From positions 1 through 25,502 of the IMG/VR virus record IMGVR_UViG_3300041991_000046: DNA of 25,502 bases. The stretch is one strand, 5' to 3'. Under the pieces are notes generated by a model. The model was not told the DNA's origin, did not search any database, and worked only from the letters and a program-made list of their open reading frames with translations. The stretch comes from a virus. Below, piece after piece: positions 6,814 through 15,208 of this stretch (its first letter is position 1; the number at the start of each line of letters is the position of its first letter). The position numbers were made by a program, and so were the translations under genes.

Positions 6814-8172
6814 TTAGCTGCCTGACAGCGAGGGCATCGGCAGCGGCGCTCTCACACCCAGCAGGGCCGCGCAGGCTTGGGCCGTTCCAGAAGAATTAAG
6901 CAGCCCTCCCGCCACATACCCGGCTGGCGTGGCGTGGCCGGTCGAGCTGTTGATGTATAGGTCGAAGTTCCCCTGACCGGGCAAACCGACAACGGGCATA
7001 GGCACGCCGGCGCTCACGGCGCGTGAATAGCTGACTAGCGGATCGTCCAAAGCAGCGACGGCGTCATACGCGGCGTTCTCGCTTGCCGCCAGCGCGGCGG
7101 TTGCTCCGGCCTGCTGCGCTTCTGCGACTTCAAGATTGGCGAAATACCCCGTTATCAGGAGGGGGACACCCGGCCCGAGCGCGGCACGCGCGGCCTGTAT
7201 TTCAGCCACCACGGCAGCAGCGATCTGGGTGACACTGTACCCTTCGCGCAGATCGTTGATACTGTGCGCGAACACCAATAGATCGGGTGACGCGCCCGTC
7301 CAATCGGCCCTGCGGTAGCTGTAGGGGTAGCTGTTGCCGTAGTTCGAGGCCAGAAACCCGGTGCCATACACCCCCTGCCCCCATACATCTTGTATCCCTA
7401 AGAAGTCTGACAACACGGCGGCGGGGGCGTCCCCCTTTAGGGTAACGCCATAGGCCTCCAGATCGCTGTCGCCCAAGATAATGATGCGCTGGCTGGATTG
7501 CGGAAACGTCGTCAGCATCGTGTCCGAGTCCGGGCAAGCCGCGCCCCAGAAGCGCAGCGCGCCATACCCCTCGACCGTGATCACGCGCTTGCTGCGCGAC
7601 CCAAACTGCAGGACGTACCAGCGATCCGCGCCGGAGCCGCTGACGGTTCCCGTCATGCTGACATAGCGGCCATCGACCAAAAAACGGTAGCCCCCGTCCG
7701 CCGTGGCGTCACTGTCGAGGTGAAAGGCGATGTTCGTGCCGTCGAGCAGGGTGGTGACGCGCCAGTGTCGCCCGACCTTTGTGCTGCCGCTGGGCGTGAC
7801 CACCGGGAACGAGGTCGCCCCGCCCACAGTGACCGGGTTGCCTCCCCCAGCATAAAACGGTGCGCCCGCTGCGCCGAAGACGTAGCTGCGGGTGAAGCCA
7901 GAAGGCTGCCCCGCGCCCGATGCGCCCACCGTGATGCTGAGTGCGCCCGCGTAGGTCGCCCACAGCCTTGGGTTGTTCCAAGCGTGCAGGGCGTAACCGT
8001 CGAGCACAGCGCGCAGCACAGAGGGGGGTTTGGCAGCAAGCTCCACCGGAGTTTGCGCCCCGTCCCCTACCCACAGCCGGCGGTCGGCCGTGTTGGCCGC
8101 GAGTTCCCCCGGCTGCAGCGTGGTTGGTACCACGCCAGCCGTAGTACTGCGTTTGATGCGGATCGAAGCCAT
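6814..8172 (-). CDS. Tail fibre/spike with SGNH hydrolase domain
   Basis: This 452-aa appendage has an N-terminal virion-attachment-like module (MASIRIKRSTTAGVVPTTLQ, then PGELAANTADRRLWVGDG), a type seen at the start of phage receptor-binding proteins. A beta-rich middle (about 60-210) follows, then an SGNH/GDSL hydrolase domain (about 228-440). Likely catalytic blocks are GDSD with Ser236, the Gly-rich block II (GQGVYGTGF), Asn306 in SIND and His413 in GHATPAGY. The Asp usually three residues before the His is not conserved (Ser410), so the active site may be a dyad. Related phage enzymes deacetylate or de-esterify surface glycans. This is probably a capsule or O-antigen modifying fibre, by inference. 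Confidence 0.85.
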   Translation of the reverse strand: MASIRIKRSTTAGVVPTTLQPGELAANTADRRLWVGDGAQTPVELAAKPPSVLRAVLDGYALHAWNNPRLWATYAGALSITVGASGAGQPSGFTRSYVFGAAGAPFYAGGGNPVTVGGATSFPVVTPSGSTKVGRHWRVTTLLDGTNIAFHLDSDATADGGYRFLVDGRYVSMTGTVSGSGADRWYVLQFGSRSKRVITVEGYGALRFWGAACPDSDTMLTTFPQSSQRIIILGDSDLEAYGVTLKGDAPAAVLSDFLGIQDVWGQGVYGTGFLASNYGNSYPYSYRRADWTGASPDLLVFAHSINDLREGYSVTQIAAAVVAEIQAARAALGPGVPLLITGYFANLEVAEAQQAGATAALAASENAAYDAVAALDDPLVSYSRAVSAGVPMPVVGLPGQGNFDLYINSSTGHATPAGYVAGGLLNSSGTAQACAALLGVRAPLPMPSLSGS

Positions 8173-8181
8173 GAGCGCGCC

Positions 8182-8640
8182 TTAGAACGTGCCGCCGTCC
8201 ACCACAGACACGTCGAAGGTGACGAAGCCGTTGCCCGCATCTTTGGCCCATGCCATGCTCGGCCCCATGCGCAGCACTCCGTCGGTGCCGTCGGTGCCCC
8301 AGATGTAGCCCGCCACGCCACCGGAGACAATGGCGACTTTCTCGTCGGTGGAGGTGGCAGGGATGTTGAGCGCCGCCTTGAAAGCGTCGAAGGTGATGCG
8401 CTTTTCTTTCTGCGCTGCGGCTTCGCTGGCGTCGTGGACGATCAGCAAGTCGGCTGCGCCGTCCACGGCGGACATAGCCGAGAGCGCGTCGATGGCCGGG
8501 GTGACAGGCAGCCGGGTGGTGGCGCTGGTGGCGACGTGCAGGTTACCCCGGTCGGTAGTGACCAGCGGCTCGCCGGCGAGCAGCCCGGTGCTGGGGAGGC
8601 CTGCGTGCAGACCGCGTTTGAGTTGGATACGTGAGGCCAT
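8182..8640 (-). CDS. Short tail-fibre protein with shared N-terminal module
   Basis: This 152-aa protein starts MASRIQLKRGLHAGLPSTGL and LLAGEPLVTTDRGNLHVAT. It resembles the N-terminal module of the adjacent 452-aa SGNH fibre and of other phage fibres. A central segment resembles fibre linkers (KRITFDAFKAALNIP), and it ends in VVDGGTF. It lacks a recognisable receptor-binding or enzymatic C-terminus. It may be an adaptor to which another fibre docks, or a shortened duplicate. AAGGAG lies upstream, and the gene is 9 bases from the next one. Confidence 0.75.
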   Translation of the reverse strand: MASRIQLKRGLHAGLPSTGLLAGEPLVTTDRGNLHVATSATTRLPVTPAIDALSAMSAVDGAADLLIVHDASEAAAQKEKRITFDAFKAALNIPATSTDEKVAIVSGGVAGYIWGTDGTDGVLRMGPSMAWAKDAGNGFVTFDVSVVDGGTF

Positions 8641-8677
8641 GGTGAAACTCCTTTACAAGGACAGAGGGGAACTAAGG

Positions 8678-9250
8678 CTAGGGGATAGCGGTGGTGAACG
8701 TACCGCCGTCTATGGTAGCAAGGCCCAAATTGGCGCGGGCTGTTGCGCGTGAAGCATCATCCGAAAACTCCGCGAGGCGCATCGAAATCTGCAGAAAGCT
8801 GCCCGACCCTCCAATGGGCCCCTCGGGACCTACAGGGCCGGGCGGGCCCTCGGGACCTACAGGGCCGGGCGGGCCCGCAGGACCGACTGCTGCGCTCCCA
8901 TCGATAGGGTTGTCAGGCGGGCTGGGCGTGGCCGTGGCCAGATTGATCGAACTCCCCTGAAAAGGCACTTGGAGCAGAAAAGTGCCGCGCGCGGGCCTGC
9001 CCTCAATGTCCTCAGTAACCCGGTACGCCCACCCGGTGGAAGTCAGGTCTGGGTCGTTAGTAGTCGGCAGCTCAACACTGAGCTGCCCCGCAACGACTGG
9101 CGCAGCAATCGTGCGGGGAACTATCAATTCCCCGGCGATGGACACCGGAAACGGGGACTGAAAACGAACAGTCCCGTCTAGCGGTGACCCATCGAGCCCA
9201 ACGTACGTACAGTACACATGAACTGTGGACCAGTTTGCGGGCAAGGGCAT
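8678..9250 (-). CDS. Tail-fibre-like protein with collagen repeats
   Basis: The 190-aa protein has an N-terminal beta-sandwich typical of phage fibre/attachment proteins (WSTVHVYCTYVGLDGSPLDG through GTFLLQVPF, residues about 7-97). A collagen-like Gly-X-Y stretch of about 27 residues follows (around 123-149, GPAGPPGPVGPEGPPGPVGP). The tail contains FLQISMRLAEFSDDASRATA and the fibre-style end LATIDGGTF. Collagen-like repeats in phage fibres form trimeric stalks. It lies between scaffold and the next fibre gene. A role as a trimeric stalk or adaptor in the adsorption apparatus is inference. Confidence 0.8.
   Translation of the reverse strand: MPLPANWSTVHVYCTYVGLDGSPLDGTVRFQSPFPVSIAGELIVPRTIAAPVVAGQLSVELPTTNDPDLTSTGWAYRVTEDIEGRPARGTFLLQVPFQGSSINLATATPSPPDNPIDGSAAVGPAGPPGPVGPEGPPGPVGPEGPIGGSGSFLQISMRLAEFSDDASRATARANLGLATIDGGTFTTAIP
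8822..8875. repeat. 27-bp tandem duplication encoding Gly-X-Y triplets
   Basis: Two identical, adjacent 27-bp copies (8822-8848 and 8849-8875) lie inside the collagen-like gene. Each encodes three Gly-X-Y triplets, so gain or loss of a copy would keep frame and change stalk length. Confidence 0.8.
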
Positions 9251-9294
9251 CGGAGTTCCTTCGACATCGGGCTAGTGAGCGGCAGGGGGGTATG

Positions 9295-10299
9295 TTAGAT
9301 GATATCCCCGCGCAATTTGGCCTTCATCTCCTCGTCCAGCTTGGCAAATTTGTCCTGCGACAGCCGCATGATGTCAACGTCGCCGCCTTTGGAACCACCA
9401 GCTTTGTCGGAGTCCAGCCCGACGCTCTTGCCGTCGGGGGGCTGCTGCTTGTTGGCCTCAGCCGCGCGCTTGCGGGCCTCAGCCGCGCGTTGGTCGACGA
9501 CGTCCTTGGTCGGCGCAGCGTGCGGTGCGCCGAGCGCGTACTTCACAGCGCGCGCCAGTGCTTCGGAGCGCTTCTGACCGGCCTTCACGAAAGCATTGAG
9601 CAACGTGGCCACTTCGTCGGTTTTGGCTTCGTCGAACCCCTCGTGCTCAGGATTCAGCGCGGGGTACTTGGCCTCATACCCAGCCAGCTGGGCGTTGTAG
9701 GTCATGTCCTCGATAGCCGCCAGACGAGCTGCCTCGGACTTGGTGCTGGTCTGATACTCGGTTAGCTCTTCGCGCATGGCATCCACCTGCCGGCGCACGT
9801 TGCGGGCCTCGTCCTTCTTGCCGTCAAGGATCAGGTCTTCGTACTTGTCCTGCAGCTTCTCGATCTCGCTGCGCATGTCCTTGACCGCCTTGGCCGCTGC
9901 GGAGGCCTGCTGGCCACCCTTCAGCTTCTCGATTTCTTCAAGCAGGGCCTGCTCGCGCTGCTTGGCCTTGCCGATGGCCTCGTCAAAGCGCTCTTTCGGG
10001 ATGCGGATGCGCTTCTTCTTTTCAGCCTCAGCCTCAAGGCGCTCGCGTTCGGCTTTTTCTTCGTCCGTTTCGACGCCCTCGTCCTTCGCCGGCTCTGGCT
10101 TCCCGTCGGGGTCGAGCTTGTCGCCCTTGCCGGCGGTGTCCAGCGGGGAGGTTACATTGTCGCCACGGTCGACGGGAGGCGTGTCAGCCGCTTCTGCTGC
10201 TGCCGCCGCCGCGCCGCCGGCCCCGGCTCCGGCATCAGCGCCGTCGTCTGCGGGGGCCCAGTAGCCTCGGGAAATCAGTTGTTGTCGAGAAAAGCGCAT
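9295..10299 (-). CDS. Capsid scaffolding protein
   Basis: The 334-aa protein is highly charged, Ala/Glu/Lys-rich and predicted mostly coiled coil. A disordered Ala/Gly/Asp-rich start (about 16-75) leads into ETDEEKAERERLEAEAEKKK and then IPKERFDEAIGKAKQREQAL. That motif is typical of phage scaffolds following P22- or N4-type portals. The C-terminus is a basic/amphipathic helix (FAKLDEEMKAKLRGDII) suited to bind the coat. It would direct procapsid assembly and then leave the shell. Its ribosome site AGGAG overlaps the portal stop TAG. The capsid gene does not follow immediately, which is unusual. Confidence 0.85.
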   Translation of the reverse strand: MRFSRQQLISRGYWAPADDGADAGAGAGGAAAAAAEAADTPPVDRGDNVTSPLDTAGKGDKLDPDGKPEPAKDEGVETDEEKAERERLEAEAEKKKRIRIPKERFDEAIGKAKQREQALLEEIEKLKGGQQASAAAKAVKDMRSEIEKLQDKYEDLILDGKKDEARNVRRQVDAMREELTEYQTSTKSEAARLAAIEDMTYNAQLAGYEAKYPALNPEHEGFDEAKTDEVATLLNAFVKAGQKRSEALARAVKYALGAPHAAPTKDVVDQRAAEARKRAAEANKQQPPDGKSVGLDSDKAGGSKGGDVDIMRLSQDKFAKLDEEMKAKLRGDII

Positions 10300-10310
10300 G
10301 GTTGCTGCTC

Positions 10311-12482
10311 CTATTTAAGTCCAGCCGGGGCACCCGGCTTTGGTGAGGTGGGGGACGCCTCCCCCGGGGGCTGTGCGTTGTGTACCGCAGCCACTCGGGC
10401 TGCTTTGGCTTGTTCCTTAGCGACAGAAGCCTTGATGGCCAGCTCCGCAGTGGCCTGCTCGCGCTTGAGGGCCATCTCCATCTGCAGCTGCTCGCGCTTA
10501 AGCGCGAACTCGCGCTCCATCTGCTCCTGCTTGAGCTGAAACTCTTGGTCCATCTTCTGCTGCTCGAGGCTCACCTCGTTCTGCCCGAGGTCTTGGCCTT
10601 CTCCGATGGCAGAAATCTCCTTCTGGGTCTTCGCCTGCTTGAGCTGGGAGTCCGCCTGCTTCTGCGCGGCTTCGGCCTCCAGTTTAGCCACCTCGGCCTC
10701 ACTCGCGCGCATTTTGAGCTGGGCCTGCGCCTGCGCCTCGGGGCTGCTTTGATCTCCCTCCATCGCGGAGATGATCTCGGCCTTGTCCTTGAGGCGGCTG
10801 GCCTGCAGAATGAACTTGTCGGGGATCTGTACCCCGGCATCAGTGCGGAGGCGCACAGCTTGGTCGAACTGAGAGTCCTCGAAGGTGTCACGCTCCGGCT
10901 GGTTCGTCACAACAACGGCGTACTCCCCCAGCGTGAGGTCGTTGGCAATCGTCCCCTCCGGAGTAGGCTGGTTCACCATCATCTGCTCGGTGGTGTTCTG
11001 CAACCGGTCTGTGGTGATGTAGACCAAGCGCTGCTCGGTGTAGTACTCCTGAACGAGGTCAAGAACCGCGCGGGCGAGGATGAAGTCTGACCGGTTCATG
11101 TTGTCCATGACCTTGGCCAGATTGGCCTGCCCGCTCTGCTTGTTGGCATTGACGGACTTGGCCGCTACATCTTCGCGCGCAAACCCCTGCATGTAGTCCG
11201 ACACGCCGGAGATTGACTTGATGTGCTCTTCCGCCTTGTAACTGACGCGGTCCAGCCCCGTCGGGGTCTGGTTCGGCTGGATTTTCTCGACGTTGGCGAT
11301 CTCATCCAGCTCGAGCACGATGCCGGACTGCGCGCCGCGCTGCTCCAGCTCGGATGTAGACATGTTCTGCAGGGCGTTGCGCTTCACCTTCCACCCAGAG
11401 TTGGCGGAGGTGTTCACTACGTGGAGCTCTTGCGAGCTAACTTTGTTAAGCAGCTCCTGCGGCCCAATAAGGTTTTCCACCAGCCCAACGGTTCTGCCCC
11501 GGCGAAAATACGGGAAGTAGGGCACAATCGTGAAGTGCTTGTAGGGCGACCAGTCGTCGTGCAGCACGATGTTGTCCGCGATGACGGTCCAACGGATGCG
11601 CTGGATCAGCTTTTTTGTCACCGTCAGGTTCGGTTGGCTCTGCAAATGGGCGGAAATCCGGTCTTGGCCCCAGTCGTGGGGCACAACGCGCGTGTCCCCC
11701 GTCTCGATGTCGACGAAATGGAGCACCTTGTCCAGTTTCTTCCACTGGCGCTCGATCACGCGGACATTTCGGACGTTGTTGTACTCCTCCTGCGTCACCG
11801 TATTGAGAGGCCAGCCGATGGCCCTCTGCGAGCCGAAACGGTCGCGATTGGCGTCGATGGAGTCGTACCCGTAGGGGAAATACGAGTCCGTGCGGGTACG
11901 GAGAAGCTCCGCGTCCTCTTTCCCATACAACAGCTCGATCTGGTCGGGGCTCATCCACTTCGTAACGAGCACGTCGTTCCATTTGTCGGGGTCATACTCG
12001 TCCGCGTCGGAATCAACGAGCACGTTCTTCGGGTTCAGCTGCTCGATGCGCACTTCCCCGCGCAAAGAGTCTGTGAAATCGAGCCGCACGTCGAAAAACC
12101 CACGGGAAGTGACAATCCCGTCGGTGAATACGTCCGAGCGGACCCAGTTGAGCTGGTTGTTGTCCGCAACCTGCATGAACACCTTGGTCAACGCATCGGC
12201 GACGTCGGACGTAGCCCCTTCGTTGCGTGGCTTGAAGGCGATATCCGTTCTGTTGAATATCTGCTCGCCCAACACGTTGGAAATCGTGCTGATGATCTTG
12301 TTGATCGTCAGCGCGGGGCGGCGTTGGGCCTTGAGCAGGGCCAGATCGCTACTGTCCCACTGCAGCCCAGCAAAAAAGTCCTCGCACTTAGCGGCTTTTT
12401 TGACGTAGTCCAGATGGCCGTTGTCCCGCAACCACGTGTAGCGGTTCCAAACTTGCGTGGCTAGGGTGGTGTTGACCGGCAT
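10311..12482 (-). CDS. Portal protein, P22 type
   Basis: The 723-aa product has P22-portal-like features. The start MPVNTTLATQVWNRYTWLRD leads to CEDFFAGLQWD, RRPALTINKI and ISNVLGEQIFNR. The body contains VRIEQLNPKNVLVDSDADEY and the stem/clip region FPYFRRGRTVGLVENLIGPQ. A long C-terminal Gln/Lys/Glu coiled-coil barrel (about 575-690) resembles the P22 barrel helix bundle. It forms the dodecameric DNA gate at one vertex, docks the terminase, and later anchors the adaptor. AGGAG lies close to the start, immediately after the DUF5856-like gene's stop. Length matches P22 portal (about 725). Confidence 0.93.
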   Translation of the reverse strand: MPVNTTLATQVWNRYTWLRDNGHLDYVKKAAKCEDFFAGLQWDSSDLALLKAQRRPALTINKIISTISNVLGEQIFNRTDIAFKPRNEGATSDVADALTKVFMQVADNNQLNWVRSDVFTDGIVTSRGFFDVRLDFTDSLRGEVRIEQLNPKNVLVDSDADEYDPDKWNDVLVTKWMSPDQIELLYGKEDAELLRTRTDSYFPYGYDSIDANRDRFGSQRAIGWPLNTVTQEEYNNVRNVRVIERQWKKLDKVLHFVDIETGDTRVVPHDWGQDRISAHLQSQPNLTVTKKLIQRIRWTVIADNIVLHDDWSPYKHFTIVPYFPYFRRGRTVGLVENLIGPQELLNKVSSQELHVVNTSANSGWKVKRNALQNMSTSELEQRGAQSGIVLELDEIANVEKIQPNQTPTGLDRVSYKAEEHIKSISGVSDYMQGFAREDVAAKSVNANKQSGQANLAKVMDNMNRSDFILARAVLDLVQEYYTEQRLVYITTDRLQNTTEQMMVNQPTPEGTIANDLTLGEYAVVVTNQPERDTFEDSQFDQAVRLRTDAGVQIPDKFILQASRLKDKAEIISAMEGDQSSPEAQAQAQLKMRASEAEVAKLEAEAAQKQADSQLKQAKTQKEISAIGEGQDLGQNEVSLEQQKMDQEFQLKQEQMEREFALKREQLQMEMALKREQATAELAIKASVAKEQAKAARVAAVHNAQPPGEASPTSPKPGAPAGLK

Positions 12483-12494
12483 GGTGTTCTCCTA

Positions 12495-12863
12495 TCATTT
12501 CAACTCGTTCAGCCGGTACATGGCGCGCAGCACCACCGTGCGAATCTCGGCGAGTGCGTTCTCCAGAGAGATGTCATCCGCAGTAAGGTCGTCGGCGTTC
12601 TCGTCGATCCACGCGACGAAGTCCTCACACATACGCGCGCAGGAGCGGGGCACTGGGGCCCACGTCGGGTAGGAGGTAATGCGGCCATTAAGCCCTTGCC
12701 ACTGCTCGACGAAGCTATCAACAGCATCAGGCAGGTGGTTGTACAGCTTCTCAAGCGCCTTGTGCGCCGAGTAACTGTCCGTCTTGAAGTGCTCTAAGTG
12801 GGCCAGCGTGCCCATGTGGAGCCCGCGCACTGCGAGTTCTGCTTGTAGCTGTGAGGCTGCCAT
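12495..12863 (-). CDS. DUF5856-like small helical protein
   Basis: This 122-aa, mostly helical protein starts MAASQLQAELAVRGLHMGTL. The segment HFKTDSYSAHKALEKLYNHL then PDAVDSFVEQWQGLNGRI matches my memory of the phage DUF5856 pattern (H.QT.sfaeHkaLd.yY..l.d.vDdlvE.yqG). That family is ferritin/Dps-like in overall look. Its function in phages is unknown. It lies between the large terminase and the portal, with GGAGGG before its ATG. A structural role is possible but not shown. Confidence 0.75.
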   Translation of the reverse strand: MAASQLQAELAVRGLHMGTLAHLEHFKTDSYSAHKALEKLYNHLPDAVDSFVEQWQGLNGRITSYPTWAPVPRSCARMCEDFVAWIDENADDLTADDISLENALAEIRTVVLRAMYRLNELK

Positions 12864-12884
12864 ATTAAATCCCTCCGTTACCTG

Positions 12885-14504
12885 TCACGCCGCCATGTGG
12901 CCGCACTCCCTCAGCGCGGCGGCGCTTGAGGCGAAGCTATCGAGCTTGTCGCGCCAGCTCCGAAGTGCTGGGGCCGAAGGCTGTATTCTAGGCGGCTCCT
13001 TACCCATGCAGAGGTGCACCGCCCACGCCAAGGCATCAACTACGTCGTCATGGGCCCCGGCGGGGAAGCGTAACAGCTCCTGTTCCGCCTGACTACGCCA
13101 CGCCGCTTCTTCGGGAAAGATTATCCGCCCCTGCTGCATGCGCCCCTGCAGCGGGCGGGCGCGTGCCAGCTTGTCGGTCAGGGGGCGCAGCACCTCGTAC
13201 GGTATGTACTGCCGGCGCTCGGCCATGCGTTTCTTCAGCAGCGGTTCGATGGCCCGCCAAATCTGGCCGTCCTCCGCGCCGAGCAGATACCCCGTCTGTG
13301 GCAGCCCACCCCAGCGCGTGGCCACGTCGAGAATAGCCTCGACAATCTGGAAGCTGTCGCCCTTCATGCGGAACACTTCGACGACGTGCAGCTGGTCCAG
13401 CTCGTCCTGCAAGAGCGTAGCCCCAACCGTCCAGTCGTTCTGCTGCTTCTCGCCAATGGCGAAGTCCCACGCGGTGTAGAGCCGGAGCCCTTCAAAGGGC
13501 GGCAGCTGGCGCTGGTACCTGAAAAACTCTTTCTTGAAGTACATGCCCTCGTCGGGGACTGGGTTCTGCTGGTACAGCGCGGACCAGATGCGGGGCTGAA
13601 GGTTGGCGCGTATGCGCTTGAGCGCTTCGGTCGGGTACCTGTCCTCATGGAGGCAAAAGTCCTTAGGGCGCAGCAGCGTGAGGTGCCGGCTCACCCCCAG
13701 CGGCGGGTTCTTAGTGTCAATCTCGTCGTCTGTACGGAGAATGGGCCCGGGAACCTCCGGGTCAGCGTCGTCCCGGTACTCCCACGAGCTACTCAGCGCG
13801 GGGTACTTGATGATCTCGAAGACATCGACCCCTTCGGCTGTATCCGTGGCCATGGCCATGGCCTGCTGCAGTCGGCCGGCTAGGTCGTCGTCGTTCCACC
13901 ACGTTTGAATCACCAGCACCCCGCCACCGGGGGCAAGCCGGGTGTACGCCGTGGACTGGTACCAATCCCACAGCTTGTCGCGCACCAGAACCGAATCCGC
14001 CTCCTCCTGATCCTTGATCGGGTCGTCGATGATCAGAATGTGTGCGCCTTTCCCGGTAATACCGCCGCCACGGCCGGCGGCGGTGAACCCGCCACCAGCA
14101 GTAGTGTTCCACTTCTCCACCGACTGGGAATCTGGGTCGAGCAGGGCGTCGGGGAACACCGCGCGGTACATGGCCTCGCGGAAAACCTCGCGCACCTTGC
14201 GGCTGAACCCCATCGGGAGGTCCAAGTTGTACCCCACATTGATCAACTCATGGTGCGGGTAGTGCCCAAGGTGCCATGCAGGGAAACGGATGGAGGCCAG
14301 CTCGGATTTACCGTGTCGCGGGGGCATCAGCAGCATGAGCCGTGGGGACTTGCCCTCAGCCACGTCGCGGCTAAACCGCTCAAGCCGCCTGCAGATGTCG
14401 TCATGCACCCAGCCCGCTGAGTACCTCGGGTGGGTCATCTTCGTGAAGTGCAATAAGCGGCGGCGTGCCAGTATTCTCTCCGCCAATACCTTCTTCGATG
14501 ACAC
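12885..14504 (-). CDS. terL: Terminase large subunit (packaging ATPase-nuclease)
   Basis: The N-terminal ATPase has Walker A PPRHGKSE (residues about 61-68) and Walker B ILIIDDP (156-162). The C-terminal RNase H-like nuclease has AWDFAIG (Asp347), AEDG (Asp412) and HDDVVDALA (485-493). The protein (539 aa) pumps DNA into procapsids and cuts concatemers, docking on the portal. I prefer GTG at 14504 because AAGGAG lies exactly 6 bases upstream; the ATG at 14510 would touch that Shine-Dalgarno. Either start overlaps the small terminase gene by about 105 bases. Confidence 0.95.
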   Translation of the reverse strand: MSSKKVLAERILARRRLLHFTKMTHPRYSAGWVHDDICRRLERFSRDVAEGKSPRLMLLMPPRHGKSELASIRFPAWHLGHYPHHELINVGYNLDLPMGFSRKVREVFREAMYRAVFPDALLDPDSQSVEKWNTTAGGGFTAAGRGGGITGKGAHILIIDDPIKDQEEADSVLVRDKLWDWYQSTAYTRLAPGGGVLVIQTWWNDDDLAGRLQQAMAMATDTAEGVDVFEIIKYPALSSSWEYRDDADPEVPGPILRTDDEIDTKNPPLGVSRHLTLLRPKDFCLHEDRYPTEALKRIRANLQPRIWSALYQQNPVPDEGMYFKKEFFRYQRQLPPFEGLRLYTAWDFAIGEKQQNDWTVGATLLQDELDQLHVVEVFRMKGDSFQIVEAILDVATRWGGLPQTGYLLGAEDGQIWRAIEPLLKKRMAERRQYIPYEVLRPLTDKLARARPLQGRMQQGRIIFPEEAAWRSQAEQELLRFPAGAHDDVVDALAWAVHLCMGKEPPRIQPSAPALRSWRDKLDSFASSAAALRECGHMAA

Positions 14505-15024
14505 GTACATCTCCTTCGATCACGTTAAGGAGCTCTTCGTCGCTCATCTCGTTCATGCGCTGGATCACCATCTGACCCTGCACGGAAACTTCGATCTTCG
14601 CCCGAGTCGGCTCATAGAACCCGCACATTTTGCCCACTTCCCGCCACCCTGCGATCATCGCGAGGGAATCGGACTTCAATTTCCCCATCGCAATGGCTTC
14701 CAAAAAGCCGTCGATGACCTGTTTCTTCGTCACTTGGGACGCAACGGCATACTCCGCGCGCCTTCTGGAGATGGCGGCCTGCACTTTGGGCAGGCTCATC
14801 CATTCGCAGGCTATTGCCCCCGGATTTTTTGCGGTTGAGCCTGCTGCGCGGGCCGCAGCGGTCTGCGTCATGCCATGGTCCACGTAATTTACGACGAAAA
14901 GTCGCTGCGCCTCCGTTAGAACGGCGTTCGGGTTGCTTCTTCCGTCTTTTCGACGCAAGCGAGGGTCCTCCAGATTCTCTGGGGCCTGCATTACGTTGGA
15001 GCGGTAACTTTTTTTCGTGGCCAT
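14401..15024 (-). CDS. terS: Terminase small subunit
   Basis: The 207-aa protein has a helix-turn-helix-rich N-terminus in the terminase small subunit style: LTEAQRLFVVNYVDHGMTQT, AAARAAGSTAKNPGAIACEW, then MSLPKVQAAISRRRAEYAVA. It would recognise the packaging site and recruit the large subunit, whose gene overlaps its 3' end. The C-terminus is acidic (EDDPPEVL). No Shine-Dalgarno precedes the ATG at 15024; an A/T-rich stretch with a -10-like TAAAAT ends about 6 bases upstream, so a leaderless message is possible. It is the first gene of the late arm. Confidence 0.88.
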   Translation of the reverse strand: MATKKSYRSNVMQAPENLEDPRLRRKDGRSNPNAVLTEAQRLFVVNYVDHGMTQTAAARAAGSTAKNPGAIACEWMSLPKVQAAISRRRAEYAVASQVTKKQVIDGFLEAIAMGKLKSDSLAMIAGWREVGKMCGFYEPTRAKIEVSVQGQMVIQRMNEMSDEELLNVIEGDVRVIEEGIGGENTGTPPLIALHEDDPPEVLSGLGA

Positions 15025-15104
15025 AGAAAAATTTTAGCGAAATTTTTTGGGGCAAGGGCTTTGAAGAGGGCGGGGGGTGCTTCGGTTTTGGTTTTCTGGG
15101 CCGG

Positions 15105-15175
15105 GAAACTACGAGCCGGGGGATTAAGGGCTAAGAAACTACGAGCCGAGAAACTACGAGCTAAGAAACTAAGAG
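15105..15175. repeat. 15-bp periodic repeats (GAAACTACGAGC)
   Basis: GAAACTACGAGC occurs at 15105, 15135 and 15150, with a variant GAAACTAAGAG at 15165. Spacings are 30, 15 and 15, so a degenerate unit likely fills 15120-15134. Regular 15-bp spacing is iteron-like. It lies about 80 bases upstream of terS on the opposite side of the control region from the early genes. Confidence 0.75.
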
Positions 15176-15208
15176 ATTTTGCACTATGCCCGTGAGCAGC
15201 ATCTCCCT

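Noticed and set aside
7498-8634. Open frame of 378 aa on the plus strand
   Set aside because: It is antisense to the SGNH and short fibre genes and rich in Arg/His/Ala, as expected of a shadow frame.
6814-9250. Diversity-generating retroelement in the fibre region
   Set aside because: The fibre N-terminus resembles Mtd-type modules, but there is no reverse transcriptase, no template repeat and no C-type lectin variable end in the window.
11223-12464. Open frame of 413 aa on the plus strand
   Set aside because: It lies opposite the portal gene. Residue content is typical of antisense GC-rich frames, with no family pattern.
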